DNA from: Diphasiastrum complanatum
Taxonomy: Eukaryota > Streptophyta > Lycopodiopsida > Lycopodiales > Lycopodiaceae
DNA length: 64,000 nucleotides
Assembly: GCA_029204225.1 (NCBI GenBank)
Contig: CM055092.1
Span: 79,368,838 to 79,432,837, forward strand
Direction: 5' to 3'
Made by a program: the position numbers and the translations under genes. Positions within the stretch are counted from its first letter, which is position 1; the number at the start of each line of letters is the position of its first letter. The notes below the pieces were generated by a model. That model was not told the DNA's origin. It ran no database searches and saw nothing but the letters and a program-made list of their open reading frames with translations. Below, piece after piece: positions 61,821 through 64,000 of this stretch.

Positions 61821-62741
61821 TGTTGGATTTCTATCCTCTTCATCCCCTTATCTCATTGATAATCTAGAGCCATTCATGTGCTATATGTAAACATTTGTAC
61901 AGTCGCACACTCTACAGAAATACACTTGTTTTCTAACAGTCTGTAGAATACAAAAGAATCAATGACAAGTTCTGTCGACTTAGCCGACCTCGACTATTCG
62001 GTCGACACCGACTATTCGGCCGACATCGTCTATTCAGCTTCACCGATTAAGTGCCATATCAACCCAAATAGTCAAAACAAACATTTGGTGACTCAACAGT
62101 ACCATCATGCACGTCCTTCCGTGGCATAACCTCTAACAAAATCAGATATTTTCTGAAGGTGACTGCTAACAGCACGTAGGTTGCCTTAATCCTATTTGTA
62201 AAGTACCTACTAAGCATTTCCTTTTATCAGTTATATATCCAACAACTTATCAGTTGTTCGGTTAGCTCAATCATTCATTTAGTCAATCAATTGAACATTT
62301 AGAGTGCGATTATTTGTTCTCTCTTATGTTATCATAGAGTATTATTTCAGAAGAATGCGAATCTGTCTACATTCAGACTTGTATTCCTTCACGATTGAAT
62401 ATGTTCCATAATATAGGTCATGTATGGTGTGTTGAATGCTTTTTTATTATGTTCTGATTGATTCATGCTTGCAGATAAATTTATTCGTAGATTAAATTGT
62501 TCATGTGACTAGTAGTCTGTGTCGATTGTAATGCTCTAAGTTTCGCACTAATATGCTTCCGCAATCAAAACTATAAATCAATATAATTTCGTGCATGGCT
62601 ACGAAGTCAACTATGTCGACCCAATGACTTCGAAGCTGTGATCAAGTAGAGCAGTCTTCAAACTATCGAAGTCGGCCTGAATCCGATAGATGTAGTTTCA
62701 TGCACCAAGGATACTCGCCTGTCGCGACGCGTATCCCGACA
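61821..62741 (+). repeat. 3' LTR of copia element H
   Basis: Starts TGTTGGATTTC directly after the polypurine tract AAGGGAGGAG and ends near ATCCCGACA (62741), about 921 bp, agreeing with the CGACA end of the copia A LTR. Contains an 18-bp tandem repeat at 61985-62039. Confidence 0.65.
61985..62039 (+). repeat. 18-bp tandem repeat in the H LTR
   Basis: Three units of the form CGAC(C/A)(T/C)CGACTATTCGG(T/C), the third diverged (CGACATCGTCTATTCAGC). Confidence 0.8.
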
Positions 62742-63440
62742 ATATGTATTCTTGAGACTGAGCTCTTCCTCCTCAAATATTCCTCCTCTCCACTCGCCAT
62801 GGCTAAATGTTTAGAGGTGTAATTGCCATCCCTTCTCTAATACATGATTATTCCCTGGCTAATCAATAATCCTAACTTGTTTTGTACGAGTCAACTTTCT
62901 AAGGGGTGATAAATTCTATGACCAACAATTTTTTTTTTTGAATAAGTCCTTCAAGAAAATCCGTTGGGATATTAATCGTATTAAGTTACGTTGATGCAAC
63001 ACATATGATATGACTTTTTTTTATTTTAGAGATTTGCTTAGAAACTTTTCCTAGCCATATCTAGAGTGATATGACACCTATTAGAAACTCCTAGAGTTTC
63101 CTATTGAAAGAGGGAGGAGTAGGGTGATAGAAAAGTTTTCAAAGAGAAGCATCTATAGCATTGATTCAGGAGATATCTATATATGTATGGATGAAGGCTT
63201 ATTTAGATTCATGATTGGTAGCATATTTTTGATTATTAGGATCTTCTAAGATGTATGAAAAAATCTAGTTAGAAGACGGACACATAATGCAAAAATGATA
63301 CAGATAGCACGTAAAAAGTCCAATGTGCCTAGGATAGAGACATATATTATGCTAATTTGAAAAAATTACCTCAAGATTTTCAAGAGAGAGATTGGATATA
63401 TTTACGAATCCCAAAGGATTCAAGCATAAAATGTGTGCCG
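62742..63440. other. Non-coding stretch
   Basis: AT-rich; nothing recognised before a short gypsy fragment. Confidence 0.45.
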
Positions 63441-63590
63441 ACAAGCATTACAATTCTTCGCTAGGTATAGGGGACTATATAAAATCCTACAGAGGATAGG
63501 ATCCTTGGCTTACCAATTGGATGTCTCAGAAGGAATGCAAGTACATCGGTATTTCACGTAGGTGGACTTAAGAAAAGTCTATGTGAAGGA
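63441..63590 (+). pseudogene. Ty3/gypsy integrase GPF-module fragment
   Basis: One frame reads FFARYRGLYKILQRIGSLAY and QLDVSEGMQVHRYF, a stop and VDLRKV, matching the gypsy pattern RYYGPYKIL-RIG--AYxLxLP---VHPVFHVS-LK. Only this tail is left. Confidence 0.75.
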
Positions 63591-63599
63591 TAACATCTT

Positions 63600-64000
63600 G
63601 GTATTGGAGATCAATTAGACCTATCAAAAAATCGTCGAGTGTGATTTGACTTAAATAGAATACAAAGCTTGGGGATCCGATCATGAGCCAGGAAGATGTT
63701 GATCTTCTGATCTCCTCTTGTAGGAGCAGCGAAATTACACTTGATAGAGTAAGGTGCTCCTGGGTAGAAATTGCCATTACCCATTTTCGTAGGCCTCAGG
63801 TAGACTCGATAATAGAGTCATGAGTGGCATCAGAATCTTCTATGTCTGAGCCAGTTGCAGTCATATGCTCCATAAGATTTTTGAAGTGTTGAGGTGGCTC
63901 GAAACACTATCTGCATTAGACATTCTGAGGGTGAAGAATTTATTCCTCAAATGAAGCTTGGACGTAACGTCTCTGATGTCGTAGAGAGTTGCTAGGATGT
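63600..64000 (-). pseudogene. Copia gag fragment at the right edge
   Basis: The minus strand entering from the right edge reads ILATLYDIRDVTSKLHLRNK, FFTLRMSNADS, LLSSLPEAYENG and ISTQEHLTLSSVISLLLQEE. It is the same gag type as copia A (LYDVEDVTTKLHLRRKFF, LTRVITMLLQED). At least three frameshifts or stops are present. The element continues beyond 64000. Confidence 0.78.

Overview
The window is nuclear DNA of a land plant with a large, transposon-filled genome. Evidence: a nuclear gene for a plastid ribosomal protein with a transit-peptide-like N-terminus and GT-AG introns; Ty1/copia, Ty3/gypsy and hAT elements of plant type; initiator-Met primer-binding sites; and about ten long (GA/TC)n arrays. 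One intron of about 28 kb fits a gymnosperm or fern better than a compact angiosperm genome, but the species cannot be fixed from this sequence.

The only host gene I can support is the gene for plastid 50S ribosomal protein uL13 (RPL13), plus strand. Exon 1 is at 22223-22462, exon 2 at 22902-23087 and exon 3 at 51285-51455, all joined in phase 0 to give 199 codons. The last exon (about 40 codons) was not found and probably lies beyond the right edge. Intron 2 (23088-51284) is a nested-transposon landscape.

Layout. 1-1437: Ty1/copia polyprotein fragment. 3560-5250: two Ty3/gypsy fragments around a 521-bp LTR that is followed by a primer-binding site. 5264-14766: two copia elements (A and B) whose order and strands fit a ~3.1 kb inversion; A also carries a fragment of a DUF4371/hAT-like gene. 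14800-17020: gag-like gene with a motif-rich leader. 18350-20792: gypsy pol, minus strand. 22178-51455: RPL13. Inside intron 2: gypsy E (24641-28930) with a foreign LTR and leader inserted in its RT; a 389-bp miniature LTR retroelement (TRIM, 33054-33442) whose LTRs carry a tRNA-like sequence; a non-autonomous copia-like unit with a 387-codon ORF; nearly full-length but broken copia G (35700-40010); gypsy F gag-protease (40285-43642) interrupted by a 5,359-bp hAT transposon (43643-49001) with an 8-bp target duplication and a nine-exon transposase gene. After exon 3: microsatellites, a copia gag fragment (54640-55190), a long AT-rich stretch, copia H with its 3' LTR (60300-62741), a gypsy integrase tail and another copia gag running off the right edge.

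Almost every element is decayed (stops, frameshifts, truncations). The most interesting items are the TRIM with a tRNA-like LTR (a parallel to the 5S-bearing Cassandra elements), the 28-kb intron of a housekeeping plastid-protein gene with triple nesting (hAT in gypsy in intron), the hAT with palindromic subterminal repeats, the inferred inversion with breakpoints at LTR ends, and repeat-bearing retroelement leaders. No rRNA gene, functional tRNA gene or CRISPR array was seen.
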